A DNA stretch of 64,000 nt, taken from assembly GCA_963695075.1 (NCBI GenBank), contig CAVOFR010000001.1, positions 248,001 through 312,000 of the forward strand, written 5' to 3'. The stretch is from CAWCAL01 sp963695075 (GTDB taxonomy: Bacteria; Actinomycetota; Acidimicrobiia; Acidimicrobiales; CAWCAL01). The position numbers and the translations under genes are program-made. Positions 17,597 to 26,706 of the stretch are shown piece after piece. The notes under the pieces are model-generated. The model searched no databases, was not told the DNA's origin, and saw only the letters and a program-made list of their open reading frames with translations. Position 1 is the first letter of the stretch. Each line of letters opens with the position of its first letter.

Positions 17597-20500
17597 GCGT
17601 CACCGAGATCCAACCGGAAGCCGCCGACTCGGGCGAGCCGCCCCACTCCGGCGACCCGGAGCGGGCCCCTGAGAAGAAGATGCCGCGCTGGTGGCGGGCC
17701 TGGTGGTGGTCGGTCGCACTCTTCGGCACGGCAGTGACCAGCTATCTGTTCACCTCGGGTCAGATGAAAGGCATCATCACGCTCAGCGTGATCTGCGCCG
17801 CGATCGTCGGCGGCGTGGTGTTCTGGAAGTTCCTCCAGACCTGGTTCTTCGATACACCACCCGACGAGGTCATGGACCGCGACTTCCGCTATCTCGAGGA
17901 TGTGATGGGCTCGGCGGTCCGCCGGCCGACGGTGCCTTTCCAGGTCGCCACCATCCTCGTCATCAGCGTCATCGCGGCAGTCGCCAGCTTCGGGATCAAC
18001 AGCATCGGCGATCTCAAGTGGTGGCTCGTCGCCCTGCTCGGCGTGCTGGCCGTGTTCACGCTGGTCGTCGTACGCAACCGGCCCCTGTTCGCGCTCCTGG
18101 CCGTGATCGGGTCGATCGGCATCCCCCTGATCAAGTCGTGGGGGCCGCTGTACGCATATCTCTGGAACTGGAACATCCTGGCTCCGGGGCTCTACACCGC
18201 GACATTCGACATCGCCATCGTCATCCTCTACATCGTGTGGATCAGGTCCGGAACGTTCAGGGCCGACATGGGCCGAGCGTTCTCCCACTGGGCCACCTGG
18301 CTACCGTTCGTCGGTTTGCTCACCATGCTGCCCAGCGTCGCCGCCGCCGCGAACAAGTACACGGCGATCACGCAGTTGCACCGGTTCGTGTGGCCGGTGC
18401 TGATCTACCTCTACCTGGTCGCCCGGGTCCGTCACCGGTCCCATCTGTGGGCCATCCTCGGCGGGTTCTTCGTGATCATCGCCATCCAGATACCGATCGT
18501 CATCATGCAGTACAAGACGGGCGGTGTTGGCCCGCTCGAGTTCCTCGAGGTCAGCGCGGCCGACAGGGAGCCCGGCCAGGCGACCCTGCCCGGCACGCTC
18601 GGCCGACCGATGGGGACCTTCATCCATCCGGCCGTTCTCGGCTCTGTGGTCGGAGCATTCGCGCTCATTCTGTGTTCGGTCGGCGCGTCGATGCCGGCCA
18701 ACAAACCACTGCGCTACGTCCTGTTCCTCTCGGCGCCCATGGCGTGCCTTCCCATCGTGATCTCCCACACCCGCTCGCCGTTCCTCGCCATCCTCGTGTT
18801 CGGCCTGGTGGTGATCGGGATCGTCACCTACCGGGGTTGGCTGTCGTGGAAGATCGTCGCGGTCGCCTTCCTGACGTTGTTCGCCGGACTGGGCATCTTC
18901 CACGAGAAGGTCGAATCCACGATCGGCGATCAGATCACGGGCGAGAAGGTCTACACGGAGCTCCAGGCGCGGGTGCGGCTCAGCTCGGTCGCCCGGCGGA
19001 TGACCCTCGATTCACCGGTCGTCGGCATCGGGTTGAACAACTTCCAGCAGGAGAACCGCGACGAGCAGTACCGGCGGGAGAACCTGCTGTTCATCCACAA
19101 CGCCCACAACTTCTACCTCTTGATGCTCAGCGAGACCGGCTTCCTCGGCCTCATCTCGACCTTCCTCATCGGGTTGACGCTTTTCGTGTTGTCGTATCGG
19201 TTGTCTCGATCCAAAGACATCTTCTTCCGGGGCCTCGGCGTGGGAGCGATCGGGTTCTTCGGCTTCCTGTCGATGGAGGCCGGGCTGAGCTTCCTGCTCC
19301 GCATGGATCAGCTCAATGCGTACTACTGGGTCGTCGCTGGCATGGTGGTCGCGAGCCTGCACATGGATGGCAACCTCAGGCCGAAGAACGCGGTGTTCGG
19401 CGGTCCGCACGACCCGCACGACGACGATCCCGAAGAGATCGACGGTCCCTCGCACATCGAGCCCGATGACCGCTCGGTCGCGATCGGCCCGACGTCGCTG
19501 GTCCCCGTCACCGTGCCCCGTCGATTCGTGCCCGTGGGTCGAGGGAGCCTTACGCCGCGACCGAAGGCACCGGTCCCCGCCCTCATGCAGGCGATGCGCC
19601 GGCAACGAGTCCATGGTCGGCACGCCCAGCACGGCCCGTCATCGCGGTCGCTCCACCGGACGCCGGCTCGTTCGAGGGCATCGGGCCGGGCGGAGGCGAT
19701 CTCGGGACTCGGGGCGCGCATCCGGGCCACATTCGGGCCGGCCCACGGCCGGGAGGCCGTGCTGGCCGGCTCGGCCGGCGATGGCGGCGGGAGCATCCGC
19801 GGCCGCGGGCGAGGCCCGGGTGGATTCGGTCGTCGTTTTCTCCGACCGACCGCCGTTCTGACCATCATCCTGATCCTCGGGGCCAGCCAGGCGGTGACGG
19901 CGGCGCCCGATCTGGTTCCCGACGGAACGCGGATCGTGTTCAAGGCCCTGGACGGGAACGGGGTTTCGGGGATCTACGTCGCCGACGCCGGAGGAGGGGG
20001 CATCCGCAAGGTCACCCCCGACGACGGGCGGGTCTATTCGGCTCCCACCTGGGCCCGCAACGGCAACGCCATCGTCTACCTCGTCAGCGGCACGGCGGTC
20101 GGCGGCAACGACATCGAGATCATGGCGCCCGACGGCTCGGGCGTGCAGTCCGTGCTGGTCGGCCAGACGGTGCAGTCCGCGGTGATGAGCGCCGACGGAC
20201 GGTCCATCGCGTTCAGCTCCACCGCGCCCGGCGGAAGGGCGAGGGGCATCTACTCCGTCGACCTGGAGACGCTCGCGGTCACGGCCCTCGACGCCGAAGG
20301 GTCGGCGAACCGCACCAGCGTCCGCCGGACGGGTACCACCGATCGTGTCGTCTACACCCGATCCGATCCGGAGTCGTCGCCCGACATCTGGACCCATGAC
20401 GCATCGGGCGGCCCGCGCCCGCTTCTCGTCCACAAGTTCGCCGACCTCATGCCATCGCTCTCCCCCGACGGCAGCAGGCTGGTCGTGAGCCGCAACGAGG

Positions 20501-21918
20501 GGAACATCCTCGCCGCCCTGCCCCGGGCGCTGATCGGAGACCTGTTCGCGCTCAGCGGGTGGAAGCTGCTCAATGTCGATCCCGCCACGGGCCAGACCAT
20601 CGAGCTCACGGAGGGGGGCGGCTGTACCATCCGGTCGATCAACGACCCGTGCGACCCGACCCAGACCTCCGCCCTCCTGGGTCGGTGGTCTCCAGACGGA
20701 GACACGGTCGGATTCATCGCCGAGCGCAGCAACGACGTGACCTGCATCTGTCTCGTATCGGCCGACGGGTCCGCGTCCGATGTCCTGATCGAGCGGCCCG
20801 ACCTCGACATCCGCAGCTGGGACTGGGCCAGGCCCGGTCCGATGCCGTCGAACGCGGTGTTCGACATCGGTGCCAGTGCCCCCAATCCCGAGATCCTCGT
20901 GGCCGGCGTCGGTATCGACGGGTCGGCCCTTCGCCGGGTCACGCCAGACGGGTGGCGGATCGAGAGGATTGACACCGGTGACCTCGTACCCAGCTGGGCC
21001 ACCCAGAGCGGCGACGGGTCGAAGATCGTCTTCTCGGCCCGGGTCCCGTACGATCCGGCCGACGCCGCACCCCATCCTGCGGCTCCCGCAGGTTCCCAAC
21101 GTAACGAACACTTCACGTTCGAGGATTACCTGTCCCTCAAGAACCAGGCCGAACCGAACGCCGAGATCGGCGAGGAACAGATCTTCATGGTCGATGCGAA
21201 CGGCCGGATCACCCAGATCACCGATCCGTGGATCGAGGACTGGCGGGTGGGTGTCCAGGTGGGTGATCACCGCGGCAACACGACTCCGTCCCTCAGCCGG
21301 GACGGTCGCACCCTGCTCGTCACCAACCGGTCGTCTGTGGCGGGCGAGTCGTTCATCCTCCGGATCGATCTCGAGACCGGCACCGTGCTCAACCTCACCA
21401 ACGGCACCGCCGGAGCTCAGCGTGTCGATGACAACTTCCCGGACCTGTCCGCGGACGGCTCGCGGGTGGCGTTCTCCTACACCGACGACTCCGGTACCGA
21501 CATCCACGCGATGGACGCAGCGACCGGCCTGGGTTTCCGGTCCATCAGCGATGACGCCTTCTTCAACACCATGCCGGCCTGGTCGCCCGACGGCCAGAGC
21601 CTCGTCTACGTCTCCAACCGGAACTACACCGAGGAGGAGCTGTTCGATGCCGTGGTCTACGGCGAGGGCGAGATCCCCCAGGACGGCTGGGTTCTCATCC
21701 GCCATGAGCTGTCCAGCGGGGCCGAGGTGCATTTGACAACGGCCGACCGATCGCCCACCCTTTTCCCGACCTGGTCGCCCGATGGAAAGAAGGTGGCCTT
21801 CATAGGCGGGGGCCCCGGAGTGACCGACGTCGTCGTGGTCTACGCCGACGGTAGTGGGGAAGCTCCGGGCATTGGTAGCACGCCCGCCACCGTGGAGACC
21901 TCTGTCGATTGGGCGTAG
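17593..21918 (+). CDS. Wzy/O-antigen-ligase-like polymerase fused to an extracytoplasmic PD40 beta-propeller
   Basis: A 1441-residue protein with two halves. Residues ~35-600 carry a dozen or more TM helices and a Wzy/WaaL-like signature (SHTRSPFLAI, SPVVGIGLNNF, IHNAHNFYLLMLSETGFLG near residue 500). Residues ~605-750 are a low-complexity Arg/Pro/Gly-rich linker. A second hydrophobic segment (AVLTIILILGASQAV, ~752-767) leads into ~665 residues with at least eight TolB/PD40 motifs (for example SLSPDGSRLVVS, RWSPDGDTVGFIA, AWSPDGQSLVYVS, TWSPDGKKVAFIG). Normally these are separate proteins. The frame is unbroken and composition is uniform. The propeller probably binds the growing glycan or another envelope partner (inference). 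Confidence 0.85.
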   Translation: MSVTEIQPEAADSGEPPHSGDPERAPEKKMPRWWRAWWWSVALFGTAVTSYLFTSGQMKGIITLSVICAAIVGGVVFWKFLQTWFFDTPPDEVMDRDFRYLEDVMGSAVRRPTVPFQVATILVISVIAAVASFGINSIGDLKWWLVALLGVLAVFTLVVVRNRPLFALLAVIGSIGIPLIKSWGPLYAYLWNWNILAPGLYTATFDIAIVILYIVWIRSGTFRADMGRAFSHWATWLPFVGLLTMLPSVAAAANKYTAITQLHRFVWPVLIYLYLVARVRHRSHLWAILGGFFVIIAIQIPIVIMQYKTGGVGPLEFLEVSAADREPGQATLPGTLGRPMGTFIHPAVLGSVVGAFALILCSVGASMPANKPLRYVLFLSAPMACLPIVISHTRSPFLAILVFGLVVIGIVTYRGWLSWKIVAVAFLTLFAGLGIFHEKVESTIGDQITGEKVYTELQARVRLSSVARRMTLDSPVVGIGLNNFQQENRDEQYRRENLLFIHNAHNFYLLMLSETGFLGLISTFLIGLTLFVLSYRLSRSKDIFFRGLGVGAIGFFGFLSMEAGLSFLLRMDQLNAYYWVVAGMVVASLHMDGNLRPKNAVFGGPHDPHDDDPEEIDGPSHIEPDDRSVAIGPTSLVPVTVPRRFVPVGRGSLTPRPKAPVPALMQAMRRQRVHGRHAQHGPSSRSLHRTPARSRASGRAEAISGLGARIRATFGPAHGREAVLAGSAGDGGGSIRGRGRGPGGFGRRFLRPTAVLTIILILGASQAVTAAPDLVPDGTRIVFKALDGNGVSGIYVADAGGGGIRKVTPDDGRVYSAPTWARNGNAIVYLVSGTAVGGNDIEIMAPDGSGVQSVLVGQTVQSAVMSADGRSIAFSSTAPGGRARGIYSVDLETLAVTALDAEGSANRTSVRRTGTTDRVVYTRSDPESSPDIWTHDASGGPRPLLVHKFADLMPSLSPDGSRLVVSRNEGNILAALPRALIGDLFALSGWKLLNVDPATGQTIELTEGGGCTIRSINDPCDPTQTSALLGRWSPDGDTVGFIAERSNDVTCICLVSADGSASDVLIERPDLDIRSWDWARPGPMPSNAVFDIGASAPNPEILVAGVGIDGSALRRVTPDGWRIERIDTGDLVPSWATQSGDGSKIVFSARVPYDPADAAPHPAAPAGSQRNEHFTFEDYLSLKNQAEPNAEIGEEQIFMVDANGRITQITDPWIEDWRVGVQVGDHRGNTTPSLSRDGRTLLVTNRSSVAGESFILRIDLETGTVLNLTNGTAGAQRVDDNFPDLSADGSRVAFSYTDDSGTDIHAMDAATGLGFRSISDDAFFNTMPAWSPDGQSLVYVSNRNYTEEELFDAVVYGEGEIPQDGWVLIRHELSSGAEVHLTTADRSPTLFPTWSPDGKKVAFIGGGPGVTDVVVVYADGSGEAPGIGSTPATVETSVDWA

Positions 21919-22008
21919 GGGTATCGCCGCCGACCACCACCCGGTCGAGCGGGTCGAGCGACCGCGGAACAACTCTCGATCGATCCCAGAGAAAGCAGAG
22001 CGAAGCAC

Positions 22009-22944
22009 ATGACCACACTCGTCACCGGAGCAGCCGGGATGTTGGGCAGTTCGCTGGTCCCGGCCCTCGCCGGACATGGCCACGACGTCGTCGTCACCGA
22101 CATCGACCTCAGCAATCCCACACCGTGGGGGGCCGATGGTCCGACGCTGAGCGAGCTCGACGTGCGGAATCGTGACGCCATCCAGGAGGCGTTCGCGAAG
22201 GTCGAGCCGGACTTCCTCGTCCACCTTGCGGCCGAGACCGAGCTGGAGCTGAGCGACGCCGATCAGGACCACGCCTACCTCACCAACACCATCGCCACGA
22301 AGTATCTGGCGATCGAAGCCGGCCGAGCCGACATCCCGATCGTGTACATCAGCACCGCCGGCGTGTTCGACGGGGTGAAGGAGACGCCCTACACCGAGTT
22401 CGATGCACCGAACCCGATCAACACCTACGGAGCCTCGAAGTTCGAGGGAGAGAAGTATGTTCGGGACTTCTGTGATCGGTACTTCGTCATCCGGGCCGGC
22501 TGGATGGTCGGCGGTGGCGCCGGCAAGGACCACAAGTTCGTGGCCAAGATGCTCAACCAGCTCCGCGACGGCAAGACCACACTCCACGCCGTCGGGGACA
22601 AGCTCGGGACCCCGACCTACACGCCCGACTTCGCTCGGACCTTCCTGGGCCTGATCGACTCGGGTCTGTACGGGCTCTACCACATGGCCTGTGAGGGCGA
22701 GGGAAGCCGGTACGACGTGACAGAGCAGATCCTCGAAACCCTCGGGCTCAGCGACAAGATCGACCTGGTCGAGGTCGAGTCGGACTTCTTCGCCGAGGAG
22801 TTTCCGTCGAATAGGCCGCGCAGCGAGATCATGCGCAACATGGCACTCGACCTCCAGGGCATGAACCTCATGCGCCCCTGGCGGATCGCTCTCGAGGAAT
22901 ACCTCCTCGAGAACTTCTCGGACCTGTCGGCGACGACGGCATAA
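22009..22944 (+). CDS. RmlD-like NAD(P)-dependent sugar-nucleotide reductase/epimerase
   Basis: A 311-residue extended SDR. Rossmann motif TGAAGMLG at residues 6-13, FLVHLAAETELE, the catalytic YISTAGVFDG and YGASKFEGE (Tyr-x3-Lys). The overall pattern matches dTDP-4-dehydrorhamnose reductases and related sugar epimerases. It probably supplies an activated sugar to the glycosyltransferases around it. The next gene follows after nine bases, and rmlABC are not in this window, so rhamnose is not certain. Confidence 0.85.
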   Translation: MTTLVTGAAGMLGSSLVPALAGHGHDVVVTDIDLSNPTPWGADGPTLSELDVRNRDAIQEAFAKVEPDFLVHLAAETELELSDADQDHAYLTNTIATKYLAIEAGRADIPIVYISTAGVFDGVKETPYTEFDAPNPINTYGASKFEGEKYVRDFCDRYFVIRAGWMVGGGAGKDHKFVAKMLNQLRDGKTTLHAVGDKLGTPTYTPDFARTFLGLIDSGLYGLYHMACEGEGSRYDVTEQILETLGLSDKIDLVEVESDFFAEEFPSNRPRSEIMRNMALDLQGMNLMRPWRIALEEYLLENFSDLSATTA

Positions 22945-22953
22945 GGAGCAACA

Positions 22954-24012
22954 ATGACCGATACCAACGATCTGAAGGTCTGCGTCGTCAGTCCGATGCC
23001 GAGCGACCCGCCATGGGAGCTCTTCGACGAGATCCCCGATGACGTGCCGATCATCGTTCCCGACGACAGCGACGGCAATCTGGCGCCCGCCCCGCGCGAC
23101 AACGTGACGTACTTCGACTATGCCGCGCAGAAGGACTACTGCGGTGAGCACTACGATGCGATGCCGCACAAGAGCGCGGCCAGCCGCAACTTCGGCCACT
23201 ACTGGGCCTACAAGGAGGGCTTCGATGTCATCATCGCGCTCGACTTCGACTGCGGAACGAGGCCGGGTTGGTTGAGCGCTCATCTCGAGACGCTGGCTAC
23301 CGTCACCGACCATCCCGCCGTCAAGGGTGACTGGATCAACTCGGTCGAGTGCGAAGGGTTCTACGCCCGGGGGTATCCGTACGAGTACCGCACCCCCGAG
23401 CGCAGCCAGGTCAGCGACACGACCGCCAGCGGCCGCGTCGTGATCAACATGGGCGTGTGGGACAACATCCTGGACCTCAACGGCATCGACAAGTACCACA
23501 CGGAGCCCCCCTACGATCCGGGCCTGCGGGGAGAGCAGAACTACGTGGCGCTGGGCAACATCCCCGTCTGCGGCATGAACAACTCGTTCCTGGCCGAGAT
23601 CACGCCGGCGTACTACTTCCTGCCCGACGTGTGGGTCAACGACGGTTCCCCGGGAAACTGGCAGCTCAGCCGTCACGACGACATCTGGGGTGGATACGTC
23701 CTCAAGAAGCTCATGGACATCAAGGGCGACCTCTTCACATACGGTCGTCCCATCGTCGAGCACACCAAGCAGACCCCGCTCGAGAAGGTCACCGTGCTGG
23801 AGCAGTACATGCACCTGATGTCGATGGGGTTCTACAACATCGTCGACGAGGCGGTCACCGAGGTCTCCGACGGGGACTACACCAGCATGTTCACCCACTT
23901 CGTCGAGGAATACGATCGAGCGCTCGAGCGGAGCCCGGAACCACCCCACTACCTCGGCGTGTACCGCGAGCTGGGCGACTGGATGGGCCGCTGGGCCCGA
24001 GCATTCGCGTGA
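22954..24012 (+). CDS. GT75-like protein (reversibly glycosylated polypeptide / UDP-arabinopyranose mutase family)
   Basis: A 352-residue protein with the landmarks of plant RGP/UAM proteins. These are KSAASRNFGHYWAYKEGFD, a DFDC metal motif at residues 97-100 (DDDC in plants), ARGYPY around residue 139 (plants VRGYPF, containing the arginine reported as self-glycosylated), VINMGVWDNI, IPVCGMNNSF and HDDIWGGYVLKKLMD (plants YDDMWAGW). Plant members interconvert UDP-arabinopyranose and UDP-arabinofuranose. Here it sits among polysaccharide genes and overlaps the acyltransferase by four bases. Mutase versus transferase activity cannot be decided from sequence. Confidence 0.8.
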   Translation: MTDTNDLKVCVVSPMPSDPPWELFDEIPDDVPIIVPDDSDGNLAPAPRDNVTYFDYAAQKDYCGEHYDAMPHKSAASRNFGHYWAYKEGFDVIIALDFDCGTRPGWLSAHLETLATVTDHPAVKGDWINSVECEGFYARGYPYEYRTPERSQVSDTTASGRVVINMGVWDNILDLNGIDKYHTEPPYDPGLRGEQNYVALGNIPVCGMNNSFLAEITPAYYFLPDVWVNDGSPGNWQLSRHDDIWGGYVLKKLMDIKGDLFTYGRPIVEHTKQTPLEKVTVLEQYMHLMSMGFYNIVDEAVTEVSDGDYTSMFTHFVEEYDRALERSPEPPHYLGVYRELGDWMGRWARAFA

Positions 24013-24752
24013 GCAGCGAAGAGCCCACCACCGCCGAGCTCATGGCTCGGGAGCCGGTAGGGAAGGCTCCCGGCCCCGACGAGGTCCTACTGTGGGAGTT
24101 CCTGCGAGAGGACATCAGCGAAGCCCTCCGGTTCCTTCGCTGGGATGACGAGGGGGCCCGCGGTTGGGTCAAGGCCCTCGTCCTTCCGAGTCTGTGGGCG
24201 GTCGTGTTCTACCGAATCAGCTCATGGGCGTTCCACAAGAGCAAGCTGCTGTGGCCGGTCGCCATGATCTTCTTCTGGCTCAACATCGTGCTGTTCTCGT
24301 GCGAGATCGCCCCCGGGGCCAGGATCGGCCCGGGGATGATGATCGCCCACACGGTCGGCGTCGGCATCGGCCACGGCGTGGAGATCGGCAAGCGGTTCCG
24401 CATCATGAAGGGGGCGACGATCGGCAGTGTCGGCCGATTCCTGAACCGTGATCCTGGAGTTCCGGTCATCGGAGACGACTGCTGGCTCATGTTCATGGGC
24501 GCCATCGGCGGAAAAATCACGATCGGCAACCGGGTCATGGTCGCGGCCGGTGCCGGTGTCATCAACGACATCCCGCACAACTCCTTCGTGATGGGGAACT
24601 TCACCGCCAGGGACCACATCGATCTCGACCTCGTCATCCCCGAGTGGCAGCAGCCGATCCAGGGTCCGGACGGCGAGTGGGTCTCGCCCAACTGCCGCAC
24701 GCTCTTCGGGCCCCCGAAGCCCGGGTTCGTCCCTCCGCCCGCGGATTCGTAG
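24009..24752 (+). CDS. Serine-acetyltransferase-like hexapeptide-repeat acyltransferase
   Basis: A 247-residue protein. A helical, partly hydrophobic N-terminal half (VFYRISSWAFHKSKLLWPVAMIFFWLNIVLF, residues ~65-95) precedes a left-handed beta-helix with hexapeptide repeats (ARIGPGMMIAHTVGVGIGHGVEIG) and IGGKITIGNRVMVAAGAGV. It resembles SAT-like transferases found in polysaccharide clusters, so O- or N-acetylation of the repeat unit is likely. GTG 24009 forms a GTGA overlap with the GT75-like gene. Confidence 0.85.
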   Translation: MSSEEPTTAELMAREPVGKAPGPDEVLLWEFLREDISEALRFLRWDDEGARGWVKALVLPSLWAVVFYRISSWAFHKSKLLWPVAMIFFWLNIVLFSCEIAPGARIGPGMMIAHTVGVGIGHGVEIGKRFRIMKGATIGSVGRFLNRDPGVPVIGDDCWLMFMGAIGGKITIGNRVMVAAGAGVINDIPHNSFVMGNFTARDHIDLDLVIPEWQQPIQGPDGEWVSPNCRTLFGPPKPGFVPPPADS

Positions 24753-24775
24753 CTACCGATGGGACTGCTCAGCCC

Positions 24776-25912
24776 ATGAGAGTCGCCATCGATGCACTTC
24801 CGCTCGGATCGGGTCAGGGAGGCGACGAGACGATGATGGCGGGGCTCCTCACCGGCCTTTCCGTGGCGGCCGAGGCCGATGACGAGTTCCCGATCTTCCT
24901 GTCCTCCGGCGGCGTCCTGCCGGCGTCGGTGGCCGACGACTCCCGTTTTCCCGTGGTCAGAGCCCTCCGTCGTCTCCATGGGATCTACCACTACTCCGGT
25001 CGGTTTTCCGCCGAGCTGGCCGCGCAGGCTCGGCGGCAACCGATGGATCTGGTGTTCTCGGCCAACAACGGCCCGGTGTGGGCGCCGTGTCCGAAGGCGC
25101 TCATGGTGCAGGATCTGTCCTTCATCCACTACCCGAGCTACTACCCGCCGACGAACTACCGCCTCCTGATGGAGATCGTGCCGCGACTGGCCCGCCGGGC
25201 CCGGGTCGTTCTCACGGTGTCAGAGCATGCCCGTCACGATCTGGTCGAGGGACTCGGCCTGCCCGAGGATCGCGTCTTCGTCACCCCGAACATGATCTCG
25301 ACTCCCATGCCGTTCACCTCGGACGACCGCGAGCGGGGCGCCATCTGGCTGAAGGAGCAGGGGATCACCGGACCATTCCTCTTGTATCTGGGGAATCTCC
25401 ACAAGCGCAAGAACGTCGTCCGGACCGTCCGGGCCTTCATCGAGGCGAAGAAGGCCCATCCCGAACTGGCTGATCACCAGATGGCGATCGCCGGTGCCGC
25501 CTGGTGGGGGAGCGAAGCGGAACACGAAGCCATCGACAACGCCCCCACCGGATCTGTCGTGTACCTGGGCAGGGTCGACAACTGGCAGCGCGAAGTCGTG
25601 TTGCGGATGGCGACGGCGCTGTCCTATGTCTCCATCTTCGAGGGATTCGGCCTCCCGCCCCTCGAAGCCATGGCCCGGGAGACGCCGGTGCTGTGCTCGA
25701 ACGTGACCTCGCTTCCCGAGGTGGTCGGCGACGCTGCGGTCCAGGTCGATCCCTTCGACGAGCACGAGATCGCCGAAGGTATTGCGCACATCCTCACCAA
25801 CGAGGCGTTGCAGGCCGAGCTGGTGTCGCGGGGCCTTCCCCGTGCCGCCTCCTACACCGCCGAGCGCACGGGTCAGGCGGCGATCAGGGCGTTCCGAGCC
25901 GCCCTGGATTGA
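24776..25912 (+). CDS. Family 4 (GT-B) glycosyltransferase
   Basis: A 378-residue GT-B glycosyltransferase. The N-terminal domain begins MRVAIDALPLGSGQGGDETM. The C-terminal domain has LLYLGNLHKRKNVVRTVRAF, VYLGRVDNWQREVVLRMATA and SIFEGFGLPPLEAMARETPVL, the family's EGFGLPxLE donor-binding motif. No TM segment. It is the last plus-strand glycosyltransferase before the 42-bp repeat array. The start at ATG 24776 is set by the beginning of the fold, 23 bases after the acyltransferase. Confidence 0.92.
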   Translation: MRVAIDALPLGSGQGGDETMMAGLLTGLSVAAEADDEFPIFLSSGGVLPASVADDSRFPVVRALRRLHGIYHYSGRFSAELAAQARRQPMDLVFSANNGPVWAPCPKALMVQDLSFIHYPSYYPPTNYRLLMEIVPRLARRARVVLTVSEHARHDLVEGLGLPEDRVFVTPNMISTPMPFTSDDRERGAIWLKEQGITGPFLLYLGNLHKRKNVVRTVRAFIEAKKAHPELADHQMAIAGAAWWGSEAEHEAIDNAPTGSVVYLGRVDNWQREVVLRMATALSYVSIFEGFGLPPLEAMARETPVLCSNVTSLPEVVGDAAVQVDPFDEHEIAEGIAHILTNEALQAELVSRGLPRAASYTAERTGQAAIRAFRAALD

Positions 25913-25930
25913 GTCGGGGCACTCACATTT

Positions 25931-26089
25931 GGCGCAGCGATAATCCGCTGCGCTGCCTTCGGCGTTCACGTTGGCGCAGCGATAATCCGCTGCGCTGCCT
26001 TCGGCGTTCACGTTGGCGCAGCGACAATCCGCTGCGCTGCCTTCGGCGTTCACGTTGGCGCAGCGATAATCCGCTGCGCTGCCTTCGGC
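25931..26089. repeat. Four tandem 42-bp hairpin repeats
   Basis: Copies start at 25931, 25973, 26015 and 26057; the last diverges after 33 bases, and copy 3 has one C/T change. Each contains the inverted repeat GCGCAGCG / CGCTGCGC around ATAATC, giving an 8-bp stem with a 6-base loop, then TGCCTTCGGCGTTCACGTT. The array lies between convergent genes and could end transcription from both sides. There are no unique spacers, so it is not a CRISPR array. Confidence 0.92.
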
Positions 26090-26138
26090 ATCCGGGTGTC
26101 ACCGCAGGCTGCTGCTTCGGCTTGCGCCTGCGCAGCGT

Positions 26139-26582
26139 CTACTCGAGGCCCGGGGGGCGTTCGCGTTCGCCGATCTTCTTGGCCGGCACGCCGGCCCAGA
26201 TCTCCCATTCGCCGGTGGACTCGAGTAGGAGGGCACAGGCCGCGACGAACGTGCCGCGGCCGACCGTGAGGCCGTCGTCAGGACCGTAGATGTTGGCCTG
26301 CCCACCGAGGATCACGTCGTCCTCGACCGTGACGCCGATGTAGTCATCGGGCTCGGGGACGAGGATGTTGGCCCGGCCGACGGTGACCGCCTGGTGGATC
26401 TTGCAGTTGCGGCCGATCTTGACCTTGGGGTGAAATCCGACGCCGTGGGAATGGACGATCTCGGTTCCTTCGCCGATCACGACGCTGTTCGGCAGCATGA
26501 AGTTGTAGTAGCCGCGCAGGATGATCCGGGCGACGTCCCGGAGGATCGGGTACTTCCGCAAGCGGAGCAGGAATTCAACCAT
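26139..26582 (-). CDS. Hexapeptide-repeat acyltransferase (CysE/LpxA-like fold)
   Basis: A 147-residue protein with a short helical N-terminus (LRKYPILRDVARIILRGYYNFML) and a left-handed beta-helix: SVVIGEGTEIVHSHGVGFHPKVKIGRNCKIHQAVTVG, then TVEDDVILGGQANIYG. The active-site-type His residues (HSHG, KIHQ) fit sugar or serine O-acetyltransferases. It is transcribed against the main operon and toward the repeat array. It likely decorates the polysaccharide. CAT 26580-26582 gives the start. Confidence 0.82.
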   Translation of the reverse strand: MVEFLLRLRKYPILRDVARIILRGYYNFMLPNSVVIGEGTEIVHSHGVGFHPKVKIGRNCKIHQAVTVGRANILVPEPDDYIGVTVEDDVILGGQANIYGPDDGLTVGRGTFVAACALLLESTGEWEIWAGVPAKKIGERERPPGLE

Positions 26583-26706
26583 GGCTGGCGAGGATAGCGA
26601 CTGGCCATGACACCGAGTAATCACGATGCGGGTCGGCCGAGGGCGTTTCGGTACTCTGCATCCGCAGACAGCACACCGACGACAAACGCGGGGACGACAC
26701 AGAGCA

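Noticed and set aside
19639..23949. A 1436-codon open frame on the minus strand opposite the polymerase-propeller, RmlD-like and GT75-like genes
   Set aside because: Its protein has no recognisable domain and reads as the antisense of high-GC codons; the plus-strand genes have clear motifs throughout.
25931..26089. CRISPR array
   Set aside because: Units are contiguous with no unique spacers and there are no cas genes.
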